The notes: generated from the letters alone by a model not told the origin. 64,000 bases of DNA from Mycolicibacterium monacense (GCF_010731575.1 NZ_AP022617.1:1116001-1180000); one strand, 5' to 3'; numbered from the stretch's first letter, positions 18,207-27,893 are shown. Numbers and translations: made by a program.

Positions 18207-20228
18207 TTACGACGGCGCGTTGGCCGGGACGAAGACCCCCGAGCTGTCGGCTTCCTCCTCGGCGCGGATGACGTGCACGACCGCGTTGATCAAGGCCAGG
18301 TGGGTGAACGCCTGCGGGAAGTTGCCCAGATGGCGGCCGGTGCGGGGTTCGATTTCCTCGGCGTAGAGGTGCAGCGGACTGGCGAACGACAACAACCGTT
18401 CACACAGGTGCTTGGCACGGCTGATCTCACCGATCTCCACGAGCGCCGACACCAGCCAGAACGAGCAGATCGTGAACGTGCCCTCCTCGCCGGCCAACCC
18501 GTCGTCGGTCTCCTCGACGCGGTAGCGCAGGACCAGACCCTCCTCGGTCAGCTCGTCGGCGATCGCCAGCACCGTGGCCCGCACCCGCGGGTCGTCCGGC
18601 GGCAGGAACCGGACCAGCGGCACCAGCAGCAGGGAGGCGTCCAGCGCGTCGTCGCCGTAACGCTGGGTGAACACGCCCCGCGAGTCGACGCCGTTGGCGA
18701 GGATGTCGGCCTTGATCTGCTCGGCGATGGTGCGCCACTCCTGGGCGTAGCTCTTCTCGCCCTCGAGTTCGGCGAGCTTCGCGCCACGGTCGAGCGCCAC
18801 CCAGCACATCACCTTCGAACTGGTGAAGTGCTGCGGTTCGCCGCGGACCTCCCAGATGCCGCGGTCGGGTTCCTTCCAGTGCTTGATGGCCTCCTCGACC
18901 TGGTGCTTGAGCACCGGCCACAACGCCTCGGGGATCTGCTCACGCGACTTGGTGTGCAGGTAGACCGAATCGAGCATGGTGCCCCAGATGTCGTGCTGCA
19001 TCTGGTTGTAGGCACCGTTGCCGATCCGCACCGGGCGGGCGCCGTCGTACCCCGACAGGTGGTGCAGTTCCTCCTCGACCAGGCTGCGCTCACCCCCGAC
19101 GCCGTACATCACCTGCAGCGGGTGGCGCTCCCCGTTGTTGGCGCCGGACACGTCGGCGATGAACGCGAAGAAGTCGTCGGCCTCGCGGTCCAGGCCCAGC
19201 GTGTAGAGACCCCACAGTGCGAACGTCGAATCCCGCACCCACGCGTAGCGGTAGTCCCAATTGCGTTCGCCCTGAGGTGTTTCCGGCAACGACGTGGTGC
19301 TCGCGGCCAACAGCGCGCCGGTCGGGGAGTAGGTCAGGCCCTTGAGTGTGAGCGCGCTGCGCTGCAGGTACGCCCGCCACGGGTGGTCGGGGAAGTCGCC
19401 GACGTTGATCCACTGCCGCCACGCCTCGCTGGTCTGCCACATCTTGTCGGCGGCCTCTTCGTAGTTCTGCGGCGCCGGATGCTTCGACCAGGACAGCGCC
19501 ACGAAGACGTTGTCGCCCTCCTTGAGCCGGGTGCGGGCCCTGGCCTCGCGGCCCTCCAACCCGATCCGCAGGTTCGTGGTGAGCCGCAGCGTCGGATGGG
19601 AGTCGGCGTTGCGGTTGGCGCGCGCGATCGCCTCACCGTAGGCCGGGCCGGAGTACTCCCACTCGGCGCTCACCCGGTGGTAGTCGAACGACGGCTCACA
19701 GTTCATCACCAGCTCGACGGTGCCACTGACACACCGCACGGTGCGCAACAGGATGTGCTCGGCATCCCAGTCCATCGGCGTGCGCCGGTGGGTGCGCGAC
19801 CGCGCCTCGAGGTCGTGCCAGGGACCCATCACCAGGGTGTCGCGCACGATCAGCCAGCCGGTGTGGGTCTGCCACGTGGTCTCGAGGATCAGGCTGCCCG
19901 GCAGGTAACGCCGCGCCGCGGGCACCGTCACGCCGTACGGGCCGAGCCGGAAGTGACCTGCACCGCGGTCGAGGATCGCGCCGAACACGCTCGGCGAATC
20001 CGGGCGGGGCACGCACAGCCACTCGACGGAGCCGGCCGAGGAGATCAGGCACGTGTTCTCGCAGTCGGACAGGAAGCCGTAGTCGGCGATGGGCGGGAAC
20101 GGGTTCCGCAGCCCACCGGTCGGCGCGTAGGGGACCGGCGCCGTCACCGTCAACGGAGTGTCGGGCAGATAGGCCGGCTGCCCGATCGTCGCGGCTCCGT
20201 CGGTGGGCTCGGTGTGTTCCAGAACCAT
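18207..20228 (-). CDS. GH15-family trehalase (Rv2402-like)
   Basis: The 673-residue protein is a glucoamylase-fold glycoside hydrolase. It opens with NPFPPIADYGFLSDCENTCL and SAGSVEWLCVPRPDSPSVFG, and the catalytic (alpha/alpha)6 part includes GERNWDYRYAWVRDSTFALW (residues about 345-365) and LYAEEIEPRTGRHLGNFPQA, where a catalytic glutamate is expected. It is close to the mycobacterial GH15 enzyme shown to hydrolyse trehalose to two glucoses. Trehalose is abundant in mycobacteria and recycles from mycolate metabolism. I chose ATG giving MVLEHTEPTDGA, which matches the M. tuberculosis N-terminus; two ATGs 9 and 12 bases upstream are possible. Confidence 0.9.
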   Translation of the reverse strand: MVLEHTEPTDGAATIGQPAYLPDTPLTVTAPVPYAPTGGLRNPFPPIADYGFLSDCENTCLISSAGSVEWLCVPRPDSPSVFGAILDRGAGHFRLGPYGVTVPAARRYLPGSLILETTWQTHTGWLIVRDTLVMGPWHDLEARSRTHRRTPMDWDAEHILLRTVRCVSGTVELVMNCEPSFDYHRVSAEWEYSGPAYGEAIARANRNADSHPTLRLTTNLRIGLEGREARARTRLKEGDNVFVALSWSKHPAPQNYEEAADKMWQTSEAWRQWINVGDFPDHPWRAYLQRSALTLKGLTYSPTGALLAASTTSLPETPQGERNWDYRYAWVRDSTFALWGLYTLGLDREADDFFAFIADVSGANNGERHPLQVMYGVGGERSLVEEELHHLSGYDGARPVRIGNGAYNQMQHDIWGTMLDSVYLHTKSREQIPEALWPVLKHQVEEAIKHWKEPDRGIWEVRGEPQHFTSSKVMCWVALDRGAKLAELEGEKSYAQEWRTIAEQIKADILANGVDSRGVFTQRYGDDALDASLLLVPLVRFLPPDDPRVRATVLAIADELTEEGLVLRYRVEETDDGLAGEEGTFTICSFWLVSALVEIGEISRAKHLCERLLSFASPLHLYAEEIEPRTGRHLGNFPQAFTHLALINAVVHVIRAEEEADSSGVFVPANAPS

Positions 20229-20351
20229 GCCCGCCATCATCGACTGCCGACGTGCTCGGCGTCTACTCAAACCCCATGTCCGGCCGTTGCTGAGCGGTGA
20301 CAGCGCCGACGGCCCGCCGTCGCGGACCGGGCCATCGCATAGTCTGGCCCG

Positions 20352-20546
20352 GTGGACGCATTCCTCAGCTGGTGGGACGGCGTCGAGTTGTGGCTGACCG
20401 GTCTCGGATTCGTCGCACAGACGGCGGTGGTGATGCCGGTGGCGTTGCTGCTGGCCTATGGGCTGGCCGTGCTCCTCGACGGTGCGCTGGCAGCCGGTGT
20501 CCGGGTGCTGCGGCGCGCCCGCCACGACGGGCAGGAACCGTCATGA
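20352..20546 (+). CDS. Small single-pass membrane protein (Rv2401A-like)
   Basis: The 64-residue protein has one long hydrophobic segment (about residues 17-45, FVAQTAVVMPVALLLAYGLA onward) and a basic, hydrophilic C-terminus (VRVLRRARHDGQEPS). It starts at GTG and its stop overlaps the next micro-gene (ATGA). A small membrane protein is conserved at this position in M. tuberculosis (Rv2401A). Function unknown. Confidence 0.7.
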   Translation: MDAFLSWWDGVELWLTGLGFVAQTAVVMPVALLLAYGLAVLLDGALAAGVRVLRRARHDGQEPS

Positions 20547-20629
20547 CCGGGATGCCGCGCTCGCGGGTGACCCTGATCCTGGTCGTCCTCATCCTGCTGG
20601 TCATCGTCGCCTGGCTGATGACTCGCTGA
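20543..20629 (+). CDS. 28-residue single-pass membrane micro-protein
   Basis: Direct translation gives MTGMPRSRV followed by a hydrophobic stretch (TLILVVLILLVIVAWLM) and TR. The ATG overlaps the stop of the preceding membrane protein gene by ATGA, so it would be translationally coupled. A 17-residue run without a polar residue flanked by Arg on both sides is what a minimal transmembrane protein looks like. It may partner with the 64-residue protein. Function unknown. Confidence 0.6.
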   Translation: MTGMPRSRVTLILVVLILLVIVAWLMTR

Positions 20630-20661
20630 CCGCTCGTGGTGAGACACCCCGGCGGCTCTGT

Positions 20662-20675
20662 TATTCTTCGCGCCA
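20662..20675 (+). promoter_or_regulatory. -10 element and start of leaderless transcript for subI-cysTWA
   Basis: TATTCT (20662-20667) fits the mycobacterial TANNNT -10 element. Seven bases later comes the ATG of the cysteine-run ORF, so the transcript would start at that ATG and be leaderless, the arrangement known for these attenuator ORFs. Confidence 0.65.
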
Positions 20676-20767
20676 TGCATCCGGCGTCCGGCAATAGCGA
20701 GTGCCACATCTTGGCGCTCATTGCCGTGGGTTCGTGCGCGGTTGCTGACGTTCACTGTTGTTGCTGA
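20675..20767 (+). CDS. Leaderless polycysteine attenuator ORF upstream of subI
   Basis: A 30-codon ORF begins at ATG 20675 exactly at the predicted transcript start and ends VADVHCCC followed by TGA; it has two further cysteines (SECHI, VGSCAV). Such leaderless ORFs ending in cysteine runs are an established class in mycobacteria that sense cysteinyl-tRNA supply: stalling at the cysteines relieves repression of downstream sulfur genes. Subunit subI follows 121 bases later. A possible switch is visible: CCTTCTCGTCGTC (20815-20827) can pair partly with GACGATCGAAAGG (20870-20882), which holds the subI ribosome binding site. The function is inferred from this class and position. Confidence 0.75.
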   Translation: MHPASGNSECHILALIAVGSCAVADVHCCC

Positions 20768-20888
20768 AACCCCCCGTCCGCGGTTGGGCTTCGGCGACGG
20801 CACTTTTCGTGCTGCCTTCTCGTCGTCACCAGTGTCCGCTTGACGGGGTCCGTCCTGCATTCCACGGAAGACGATCGAAAGGCCATCG

Positions 20889-21926
20889 ATGCTCAGCTCA
20901 GTCAAGACCTTCAAGCGCTGGCGGGTCGCCGCGGCGCTCGCCGCCACCGCGTCACTTCTGGCCGGGTGCGGTGGCGGCGCCAGCGACGTCGCGGGCTCCG
21001 ACGGTGGCTCCAACGCCGAGACCACCCTGACCCTGGTCGCCTACGCGGTGCCCGAACCCGGGTGGTCCAAGGTCATCCCGGCGTTCGCGGCCACCGAGGA
21101 GGGTAAGGGGGTCGGCGTGACCGCATCCTACGGCGCCTCCGGCGATCAGTCTCGCGGCGTCGACTCGGGTAAACCCGCCGACGTGGTGAACTTCTCGGTC
21201 GAACCCGACATCACCCGCCTGGTGAAGTCCGGCAAGGTCAGCGAGGACTGGAACAAGAACGCCACCAAGGGGATTCCGTTCGGTTCGGTGGTGAGCCTGA
21301 TGGTCCGCCCGGGCAACCCGAAGAACATCCGCGACTGGGACGACCTGCTCAAGCCGGGCGTCGAGGTCATCACCCCCAGCCCGCTCAGCTCGGGTTCGGC
21401 CAAGTGGAACCTGCTCGCCCCGTACGCGGTGAAGAGCGACGGGGGCAAGAACCCGCAGGCCGGTCTCGACTACGTCAACCAGCTGGTCAGCGAGCACATC
21501 AAGCTGCGGCCCGGCTCCGGGCGCGAGGCCACCGACGTCTTCCTGCAGGGCAGCGGCGACGTACTGCTGGCATATGAGAACGAGGCGATCAACTCGCGCC
21601 GCCTCGGCCACGAGTTCGACTACTTCAACCCCCCGCAGACCTTCAAGATCGAGAACCCGGTCGCGGTGGTCAACTCCAGCCGGCATCTCGAGCAGGCGAC
21701 GGCGTTCGTGAACTTCCAGTACACGCCCGAGGCGCAGAAGCTGTGGGCCGAGGCCGGGTTCCGCCCGGTCGACCCGGCGGTCGCCGCGGAGTTCGCCGAC
21801 CAGTTCCCGGCGCCGCAGAAGCTGTGGACCATCGCCGACCTGGGTGGCTGGCAGAAGGTGGACAGCGAGCTGTTCAACAAGGACTCCGGTTCGATCACCA
21901 AGATCTACACCCAGGCGACTGGATGA
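20889..21926 (+). CDS. subI: Sulfate-binding lipoprotein SubI
   Basis: The 345-residue lipoprotein has a signal sequence with lipobox LLAGC (cysteine near residue 27) and the sulfate/thiosulfate-binding protein fold: TLTLVAYAVPEPGWSKVIPA, TASYGASGDQSRGVDSGKPADV, SGSAKWNLLAPYA and a C-terminal GSITKIYTQATG. It captures sulfate outside the membrane and hands it to CysT/CysW. GAAAGG stands 6 bases before the ATG. The stop overlaps cysT (ATGA). Expression is probably cysteine-controlled through the upstream short ORF. Confidence 0.95.
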   Translation: MLSSVKTFKRWRVAAALAATASLLAGCGGGASDVAGSDGGSNAETTLTLVAYAVPEPGWSKVIPAFAATEEGKGVGVTASYGASGDQSRGVDSGKPADVVNFSVEPDITRLVKSGKVSEDWNKNATKGIPFGSVVSLMVRPGNPKNIRDWDDLLKPGVEVITPSPLSSGSAKWNLLAPYAVKSDGGKNPQAGLDYVNQLVSEHIKLRPGSGREATDVFLQGSGDVLLAYENEAINSRRLGHEFDYFNPPQTFKIENPVAVVNSSRHLEQATAFVNFQYTPEAQKLWAEAGFRPVDPAVAAEFADQFPAPQKLWTIADLGGWQKVDSELFNKDSGSITKIYTQATG

Positions 21927-22768
21927 TCACTGCCGTCGACGGTGACAACGGCCGGGCGCCGGGCGGATTCGCCCGGCGTCGCGGTACCGCGTCCCTTCGG
22001 GTCGGCGTCGCGACCATCTGGCTCAGCGTCATCGTGCTGCTGCCGCTGGCCGCGATCCTCTGGCAGTCCGTGGGCGGCGGGTGGGAGGCGTTCTACCGCG
22101 CCGTGACCGGCAATGCCGCACTCGAGTCGTTCCGGGTCACCCTGACCATCTCGGTCGGGGTGACGATCGTCAACGCCTTCTTCGGCCTGCTGGTGGCCTG
22201 GGTGCTCACCCGCGACGACTTTCCGGGCCGACGGCTGGTGGACGCCGTCATCGACCTGCCCTTCGCGCTGCCCACGATCGTCGCCAGCTTGGTCATGCTG
22301 GCGCTCTACGGACCGGCGAGCCCGGTCCAGCTGCACCTGCAGCACACCAAGTGGGGTGTGGGAATCGCGCTGCTGTTCGTCACGCTGCCGTTCGTGGTGC
22401 GCTCGGTGCAGCCGGTGCTGCTCGAACTGGACCGGGAGGTCGAAGAGGCGGCCGCCTCGCTGGGCGCCAACAACTGGACCATCCTGACCAGGATCATCCT
22501 GCCCGCACTGCTCCCGTCGCTGCTGTCCGGCGCCGGGCTGGCGTTCTCCCGCGCCATCGGCGAGTTCGGCTCGGTGGTGCTCATCGGTGGCGCGGTGCCG
22601 GGGGAGACCGAGGTGTCCTCGCAGTGGATCCGCACGCTGATCGAGAACGACGACCGCACCGGTGCGGCCGCCATCTCGATCGTGCTGCTGGCGATCTCGT
22701 TCGTCGTGCTGTTGATCCTGCGCGCGCTCGGCGCGCGGGCGGCCAAACGGGAACAGATGGCGGGGTGA
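21923..22768 (+). CDS. cysT: Sulfate ABC transporter permease CysT
   Basis: The 281-residue permease has about six membrane segments and the binding-protein-dependent transport loop VEEAAASLGANNWTILTRIILP (residues about 170-192, motif EAA---G---------I-LP). The ATG gives MITAVDGDNG and overlaps the subI stop; the open frame extends upstream in another frame relative to subI but that is filler. It forms the membrane channel with CysW. Confidence 0.95.
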   Translation: MITAVDGDNGRAPGGFARRRGTASLRVGVATIWLSVIVLLPLAAILWQSVGGGWEAFYRAVTGNAALESFRVTLTISVGVTIVNAFFGLLVAWVLTRDDFPGRRLVDAVIDLPFALPTIVASLVMLALYGPASPVQLHLQHTKWGVGIALLFVTLPFVVRSVQPVLLELDREVEEAAASLGANNWTILTRIILPALLPSLLSGAGLAFSRAIGEFGSVVLIGGAVPGETEVSSQWIRTLIENDDRTGAAAISIVLLAISFVVLLILRALGARAAKREQMAG

Positions 22769-22775
22769 TCGAGCA

Positions 22776-23597
22776 ATGCTGTTGTCGCCGGTGACGCGCC
22801 GGGTACTGCGCTTCGTCGCGCTGGCCTACATCCTGGTGCTGGTCGTCGTGCCGGTGGGGCTGATCCTGTGGCGGACCTTCTCACCCGGCATCGGCGCGTT
22901 CGTCGCATCGATCGGGACCCCCGCGGCCATCAGCGCGCTGCAGTTGTCGCTGCTCGTCGTGGCGATCGTCGTCCCGCTCAACGTGCTGTTCGGGGTTCCG
23001 ACCGCGCTGGTGTTGGCGCGCAACAAGTTCCGCGGTAAGAGCGCGCTCCAGGCGGTGATCGACCTGCCGTTCGCGGTGTCGCCGGTGGTCGTGGGTGTCG
23101 CGCTGATCCTGCTGTGGGGGTCGGCCGGGGTGTTCGGATTCGTCGAGAACAACCTCGGCTTCAAGATCATCTTCGGGCTGCCCGGCATCGTGCTCGCGAG
23201 CATCTTCGTCACCGTGCCGTTCGTCATCCGCGAGGTCGAACCGGTGCTGCACGAGATCGGCACCGACCAGGAGGAAGCCGCCTCGACCCTGGGCTCGCAG
23301 TGGTGGCAGACCTTCTGGCGGATCACGCTGCCGTCGATCCGCTGGGGTCTCACGTATGGCGTGGTCCTCACCATCGCCCGCACACTGGGGGAGTACGGCG
23401 CGGTCATCATGGTGTCGTCGAACCTGCCGGGCACCTCGCAGACCCTGACGCTGCTGGTGTCCGACCGTTACAACCGGGGTGCCGAATACGGTGCCTACGC
23501 TGTGTCGACACTGCTCATGGGGGTCGCGGTGATCGTCCTGGTGGTCCAGGTGGTACTCGACGCCCGTCGGGGCCGACAGGAGAGCAGAGGGTCATGA
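22776..23597 (+). CDS. cysW: Sulfate ABC transporter permease CysW
   Basis: The 273-residue permease shows six hydrophobic segments and the EAA loop [20 protein letters not shown] followed by LPSIRWGL (about residues 163-190), plus [20 protein letters not shown] near the C terminus, a typical CysW stretch. It starts 7 bases after cysT and overlaps cysA by ATGA. Confidence 0.95.
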   Translation: MLLSPVTRRVLRFVALAYILVLVVVPVGLILWRTFSPGIGAFVASIGTPAAISALQLSLLVVAIVVPLNVLFGVPTALVLARNKFRGKSALQAVIDLPFAVSPVVVGVALILLWGSAGVFGFVENNLGFKIIFGLPGIVLASIFVTVPFVIREVEPVLHEIGTDQEEAASTLGSQWWQTFWRITLPSIRWGLTYGVVLTIARTLGEYGAVIMVSSNLPGTSQTLTLLVSDRYNRGAEYGAYAVSTLLMGVAVIVLVVQVVLDARRGRQESRGS

Positions 23598-24625
23598 CAG
23601 ACGCGATCATCGTGCGCGGCGCCAACAAGCACTACGGCGACTTCGCGGCGCTGGACAACATCGACTTCGAGGTTCCGGCCGGTTCGCTCACCGCACTGCT
23701 CGGTCCCAGCGGTTCGGGCAAGTCGACGTTGCTGCGGGCGATCGCCGGCCTCGACCAGCCCGACACCGGCACCATCACGATCAACGGGCGCGACGTCACC
23801 GCGGTACCGCCCCAGCGCCGCGGCATCGGCTTCGTCTTCCAGCATTACGCGGCGTTCAAGCACCTCTCGGTGCGCGAGAACGTCGCGTTCGGGTTGAAGA
23901 TCCGCAAGCGGCCCAAGGCGGAGATCAAGGAGAAGGTCGACAACCTGCTCGAGGTCGTCGGGTTGGCCGGCTTCCAGAACCGCTACCCCAATCAGCTCTC
24001 CGGCGGGCAGCGGCAGCGGATGGCGCTGGCCCGCGCGCTGGCGGTCGATCCGCAGGTGCTGCTGCTCGACGAGCCGTTCGGCGCGCTCGACGCGAAGGTG
24101 CGCGAGGATCTGCGGGCCTGGCTGCGCCGCCTGCACGACGAAGTCCACGTCACCACCGTGCTGGTCACCCACGACCAGGCCGAGGCGCTCGACGTCGCCG
24201 ACCGCATCGCGGTGCTCAACAAGGGCCGGATCGAACAGGTCGGTTCACCGACCGAGGTGTACGACACCCCGGCCAACGCGTTCGTGATGTCGTTCCTGGG
24301 CGCGGTGTCGTCGCTCAACGGCACGCTCGTGCGCCCGCACGACATCCGGGTCGGCCGCAATCCGGAACTGCCGATCTACGAGAGCGAGTCGATCCAGGCC
24401 ACCGGCGTGGTCAAGGCCGTCATCGACCGAATCGTGGTGCTGGGCTTCGAGGTTCGCCTCGAGCTGACCAATGCGGCGACGCATGCGCCGTTCACCGCGC
24501 AGATCACCCGCGGTGACGCGGAGGCGCTCGGGCTGCGCGAAGGGGAGACGGTCTACGTGCGGGCCACGCGCGTGCCGGAGATCCCCGGGGACACCGAGGC
24601 GCCGAAGGCGGCCGTGCTGCGCTGA
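23594..24625 (+). CDS. cysA: Sulfate ABC transporter ATPase CysA
   Basis: The 343-residue ATPase has Walker [10 protein letters not shown] (about residues 37-45), Q-loop FQHYAAF, signature [15 protein letters not shown], Walker [13 protein letters not shown] and H-loop VTHDQ. A C-terminal TOBE-like domain (residues about 240-343, with [17 protein letters not shown]) follows, as in CysA/MalK-type ATPases. It energises sulfate import by SubI-CysTW. It is the last gene of the operon; the next gene converges 13 bases away. Confidence 0.95.
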   Translation: MTDAIIVRGANKHYGDFAALDNIDFEVPAGSLTALLGPSGSGKSTLLRAIAGLDQPDTGTITINGRDVTAVPPQRRGIGFVFQHYAAFKHLSVRENVAFGLKIRKRPKAEIKEKVDNLLEVVGLAGFQNRYPNQLSGGQRQRMALARALAVDPQVLLLDEPFGALDAKVREDLRAWLRRLHDEVHVTTVLVTHDQAEALDVADRIAVLNKGRIEQVGSPTEVYDTPANAFVMSFLGAVSSLNGTLVRPHDIRVGRNPELPIYESESIQATGVVKAVIDRIVVLGFEVRLELTNAATHAPFTAQITRGDAEALGLREGETVYVRATRVPEIPGDTEAPKAAVLR

Positions 24626-24638
24626 CCCGACTGTACGG

Positions 24639-25637
24639 CTACGCCGCCTCACTGGGCAGCAGCCGGTGGAGAAGGTCGGTCAGGGTCAACAGGCCGCGAC
24701 CGGAGGGGCCGTCCACGATGACCAGGTGGCTTCGCGTCTCCCGCATGGTGCGCAGTGCTTCGTACACCGGGGTGCTCTCCGGCAGGCTGAGCACCGGGCG
24801 CATCAACGTGCGCGCCGAACCCGAGGACGACAGGCTGTCGCGGACGTGCACGACGCCCACGGTGTCGGATCCGTCGCGCACCAACAATCGCAGATGCCCG
24901 GTCGCGTGTGCGGTCTGTTGGATTTCCTCCGGCGTCGCATCGGCTTGCACGTCGCTGTACGCGCCGTCCCGCCGGGCCACCTGTCCCACGCTCAGCGCCT
25001 CCAGTTCCAGCGCGCTGGTCAGATTCGCGTAATAGCGCTCGTCGAGGGTGCCCACCGTCGCCGAGTGTTCGACGAGCTGACGCAGCGCATCCGGATCCTG
25101 CGCATCGGCCAGTTCGTCGACCGGGGTGACCCCGACCCGGCGCAGGCACCAGTTGGCGGCGTGGTTGAGGCCACGCAGCAGTGGGCGCGTGAGGAACATG
25201 AACCCTCGCATCGGCAGAGCCAGCAAGGTGGCCGACCGTTCAGGATGGGCGATGGCCCACGATTTCGGCGCCATCTCGCCGATCACCAGGTGCAGGAACG
25301 TGACGATCGCCAGCGCCAGGACGAACCCGCTTGCGTCGGCCGCCCACGACGGTGCGCCGAGGCCAGCCAGCCATGGCGTGATCGCATGGTGCACAGCCGG
25401 TTTGGTGACGGCGCCCAACAGCAGCGTGCATGCCGTTATGCCCAGCTGGGCGCCGGCGAGCAGCAACGACAGTTCACCGGCGCTGCGCAGTGCGGCGCGC
25501 GCCGCCGCGCTGGCGGCGGCCGCATCCTCGAGCCGGCTGCGGCGTGCGGCGATCAACGCGAACTCCACGGCGACGAAGAACGCGCTGAGGCTGATGAGCC
25601 CGACGGTGATCGCCACGACCGCCCACGGGCTATTCAT
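24639..25637 (-). CDS. CNNM/HlyC-CorC family membrane protein, short form
   Basis: The 332-residue protein has an N-terminal CNNM (DUF21) transmembrane domain (residues about 1-190, including FFVAVEFALIAARRSRLEDA and LGITACTLLLGAVTKPAV, IGEMAPKSWAIAHPERSA) and a C-terminal CBS pair (about residues 210-330). Unlike its upstream paralogue it lacks the final transporter-associated CorC/HlyC domain. Family members are linked to magnesium or cobalt movement. The ATG lies inside the end of the upstream paralogue (8-base overlap), so they are co-translated. Confidence 0.85.
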   Translation of the reverse strand: MNSPWAVVAITVGLISLSAFFVAVEFALIAARRSRLEDAAAASAAARAALRSAGELSLLLAGAQLGITACTLLLGAVTKPAVHHAITPWLAGLGAPSWAADASGFVLALAIVTFLHLVIGEMAPKSWAIAHPERSATLLALPMRGFMFLTRPLLRGLNHAANWCLRRVGVTPVDELADAQDPDALRQLVEHSATVGTLDERYYANLTSALELEALSVGQVARRDGAYSDVQADATPEEIQQTAHATGHLRLLVRDGSDTVGVVHVRDSLSSSGSARTLMRPVLSLPESTPVYEALRTMRETRSHLVIVDGPSGRGLLTLTDLLHRLLPSEAA

Positions 25638-27006
25638 CGTCGCCCCCCTCCGTGCGGGTGTCGACGGTGACCAACACACGCGACGGTACCCGCCGGTCGA
25701 CGGCCCGCACCTCCGCGACGATCTGCCGCGCCGGCGCAGGGCCGTCGTTGAGCAGATCCGCATTGTCGCTGGGCAATTCGATGACGACGGTGTCCCCGGC
25801 GTCGGGTAGGCCGGCCGCGTGTGCGATGACCATGCCCGCGACCGTTTCGTAGTCGCCTTCCGGCAGCGTCAGCCCGAGGGTGCGTTCGGCCTCGTCGAGT
25901 GGTAGATCGCCGGCGAGCAGCCAGCCGCCGTCCCGGGCGACGATGTCCGCCGTCGATTCGGTGTCGTGTTCGTCGTCGATCTCGCCGACGAGTTCCTCGG
26001 CCAGATCCTCGACGGTGACGATTCCGGCGAACCCGCCGTATTCGTCGATGACGATCGCCATCTCGTCACCGGTCTGAGCCAATTCGCGCACCACGTTTGG
26101 CAGCGGGAGCGTCTCCGGGACGACCACGGCCGGGCGGCAGCGCGCACGGGCGGTGCCGCTTGTGGACTGGGTAGAGGGGCCGAGCAGGTCGTGTAGGTCG
26201 ATCACGCCGATGACGTCGTCAGGGCCGGAACCGGTGACGGGATAGCGGGTGTGCCCGCGGGCCATGCGCTCCAGCACATCCGGCACGGCTTCGTCGGCGC
26301 GGACCACGTCGACGCGCGAACGCGGGATCATCGCGTGTTCGGCGGTGCTGGTGGGGAAGTCGAGGATACGGTCCAGCAGGGCGGAGAGTTCCCGCGGGAT
26401 CTCCCCGGCATCGCGGGAAGCGGCGACGATGTGTTCGAGGTCCCGCGGCGTCGCCGAATGCTCGACGTCATGCACCGGTTCGATGCGCAGAAGCCGCAGC
26501 AGCATGTTCGACGACTGGTCGAACAGCCAGATGAGCCAGCCGAACAGCTTGAGATAGATCGTTGTCGACAACGCCAGCCAGCGGGCCAGCGGCTCGGGGC
26601 GGGCGATCGCCAGGTTCTTCGGGAAGAGTTCTCCGAAGACCATCTGCACGACCGTCGAGACCGCGATTGCGACGAGACCGCCGATGCCGACAGCCACCGC
26701 GGTCGGGATCCCGGCACCGCCGAGCAGTGTTTCCAGACCGCGCCCGATCAGCGGTTCGGCGACGTATCCGACCAGCAGTCCCGTGACCGTGATGCCCAAT
26801 TGGGCACCCGACAGCATGAACGAAGTGCGGCGGGTGACGGTCAGCGCGCGGGCGGCTGCGTGGTCGCCCGCCTCAGCGCGGGCCTTGAGCCGTGACCGGT
26901 CCACCGCCATGTAGGCGAATTCCTGCGCGACGAAGTATCCGGTCAACGCTGTGATCGCCAAGACGACGAGAAAACCTACGAGAATTCCGACGACGGCGGT
27001 CAACAT
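25630..27006 (-). CDS. CNNM/HlyC-CorC family membrane protein, full-length form
   Basis: The 458-residue protein has the CNNM transmembrane domain (residues about 1-200, with [55 protein letters not shown]), a CBS pair (about 215-340; [50 protein letters not shown]) and a C-terminal CorC/HlyC domain ([20 protein letters not shown]). Related proteins transport or regulate magnesium. AAGGCGG precedes the ATG. The paired arrangement with a shorter paralogue resembles Rv1842c-Rv1841c, suggesting a heteromeric complex. Confidence 0.88.
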   Translation of the reverse strand: MLTAVVGILVGFLVVLAITALTGYFVAQEFAYMAVDRSRLKARAEAGDHAAARALTVTRRTSFMLSGAQLGITVTGLLVGYVAEPLIGRGLETLLGGAGIPTAVAVGIGGLVAIAVSTVVQMVFGELFPKNLAIARPEPLARWLALSTTIYLKLFGWLIWLFDQSSNMLLRLLRIEPVHDVEHSATPRDLEHIVAASRDAGEIPRELSALLDRILDFPTSTAEHAMIPRSRVDVVRADEAVPDVLERMARGHTRYPVTGSGPDDVIGVIDLHDLLGPSTQSTSGTARARCRPAVVVPETLPLPNVVRELAQTGDEMAIVIDEYGGFAGIVTVEDLAEELVGEIDDEHDTESTADIVARDGGWLLAGDLPLDEAERTLGLTLPEGDYETVAGMVIAHAAGLPDAGDTVVIELPSDNADLLNDGPAPARQIVAEVRAVDRRVPSRVLVTVDTRTEGGDDE

Positions 27007-27188
27007 GTGACCGCCTTGGGTCTGAGAGGGGGCATCGAGTCCTTGCTCGGTAGGTGGGCGGATAGTCCGTCGGCACCCAGAGTACCGACGCTGGGAGAGT
27101 GCTGTGAGTGTGCCGTCACGGCGCCGACTGTGTACACACGGTGGTGCTTTCGCGGGATTCCCGCCGTGGAGGCACACTCGACGCGGGG

Positions 27189-27893
27189 TCAGGCCGCGGC
27201 GCGTGTCTCCGTCACGTCGTCGAAGCGGTCGAGCACCGTCGCCGCCACCAGGTTGTGCGACCCCAGCGGCTCGGCCATCGAAATACCCTCGCGCGCAGCG
27301 TAATCCGCAACGCGATCGGTGATGCGGCCGTGGGCGAGGAACCACGGCACGATCACGAGCCGACGGGCGCCCGAATCCCGCAGCGCGGCGGCGGTGCCGG
27401 CCAGGTCGGCGTGCGGGCCGGTGGCGAAGGCGACCTTCGTACCCGCCCACCGGGTGCCGTCCGCCAGCGCGGGCGCGACGGTCGAGGTCCTGGCGTTGGC
27501 CGATGGATTCGAGGACCCGACGGCCACGACCATCACACCGAGTTCGTCGTCGTAGGGGCAGACCCCCGCCTCGGTCAGTCGAAGGCGCGCCACCGACAGC
27601 AGTGCGGGATCCTCACCGAGCACCGGGGCGGTCCGCACCGGGGCGCCGACGGTGTCGATCACGGCCGGGATGTCGACGCGGGCGTGGTAGGCATCGGCCA
27701 GCAGGAACGGTACGACGGTGGCGTTGCCGGTCTCCGAGAGCACGTCGTGCAGGCTCGGGGCGCACTTCTCGAGGAACGCCGCCCGCACGTCGAGCCACGG
27801 TCGCAGCCGCCGGATCCGGCCGGCCACCGCATGCGTGACCGCCGCCGACCGCGGGTCGACGCTGCCGTGCGCGGTCAGGATCAACGTGCTCAA
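27189..27893 (-). CDS. CbiX/SirB-type sirohydrochlorin ferrochelatase
   Basis: The roughly 234-residue protein has two CbiX-like halves. The first contains LILTAHGSVDPRSAAVTHAV with the metal-binding histidine in AHGS and the second active-site histidine in FLLADAYHARVDIP; the second half contains VVAVGSSNPSANA and IVPWFLAHGRITDRV. It is expected to insert iron into sirohydrochlorin to make siroheme, the cofactor of the sulfite reductase encoded upstream in the same operon. The start is probably the TTG in a TTGA overlap with cysH; an ATG at 27911 is the alternative. Confidence 0.85.
   Translation of the reverse strand: MSTLILTAHGSVDPRSAAVTHAVAGRIRRLRPWLDVRAAFLEKCAPSLHDVLSETGNATVVPFLLADAYHARVDIPAVIDTVGAPVRTAPVLGEDPALLSVARLRLTEAGVCPYDDELGVMVVAVGSSNPSANARTSTVAPALADGTRWAGTKVAFATGPHADLAGTAAALRDSGARRLVIVPWFLAHGRITDRVADYAAREGISMAEPLGSHNLVAATVLDRFDDVTETRAAA

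Noticed and set aside
27007-27188. Possible metal (manganese or magnesium) riboswitch upstream of the CNNM pair
   Set aside because: I could not recognise the yybP-ykoY or M-box core; only a plain ribosome binding site is clear.
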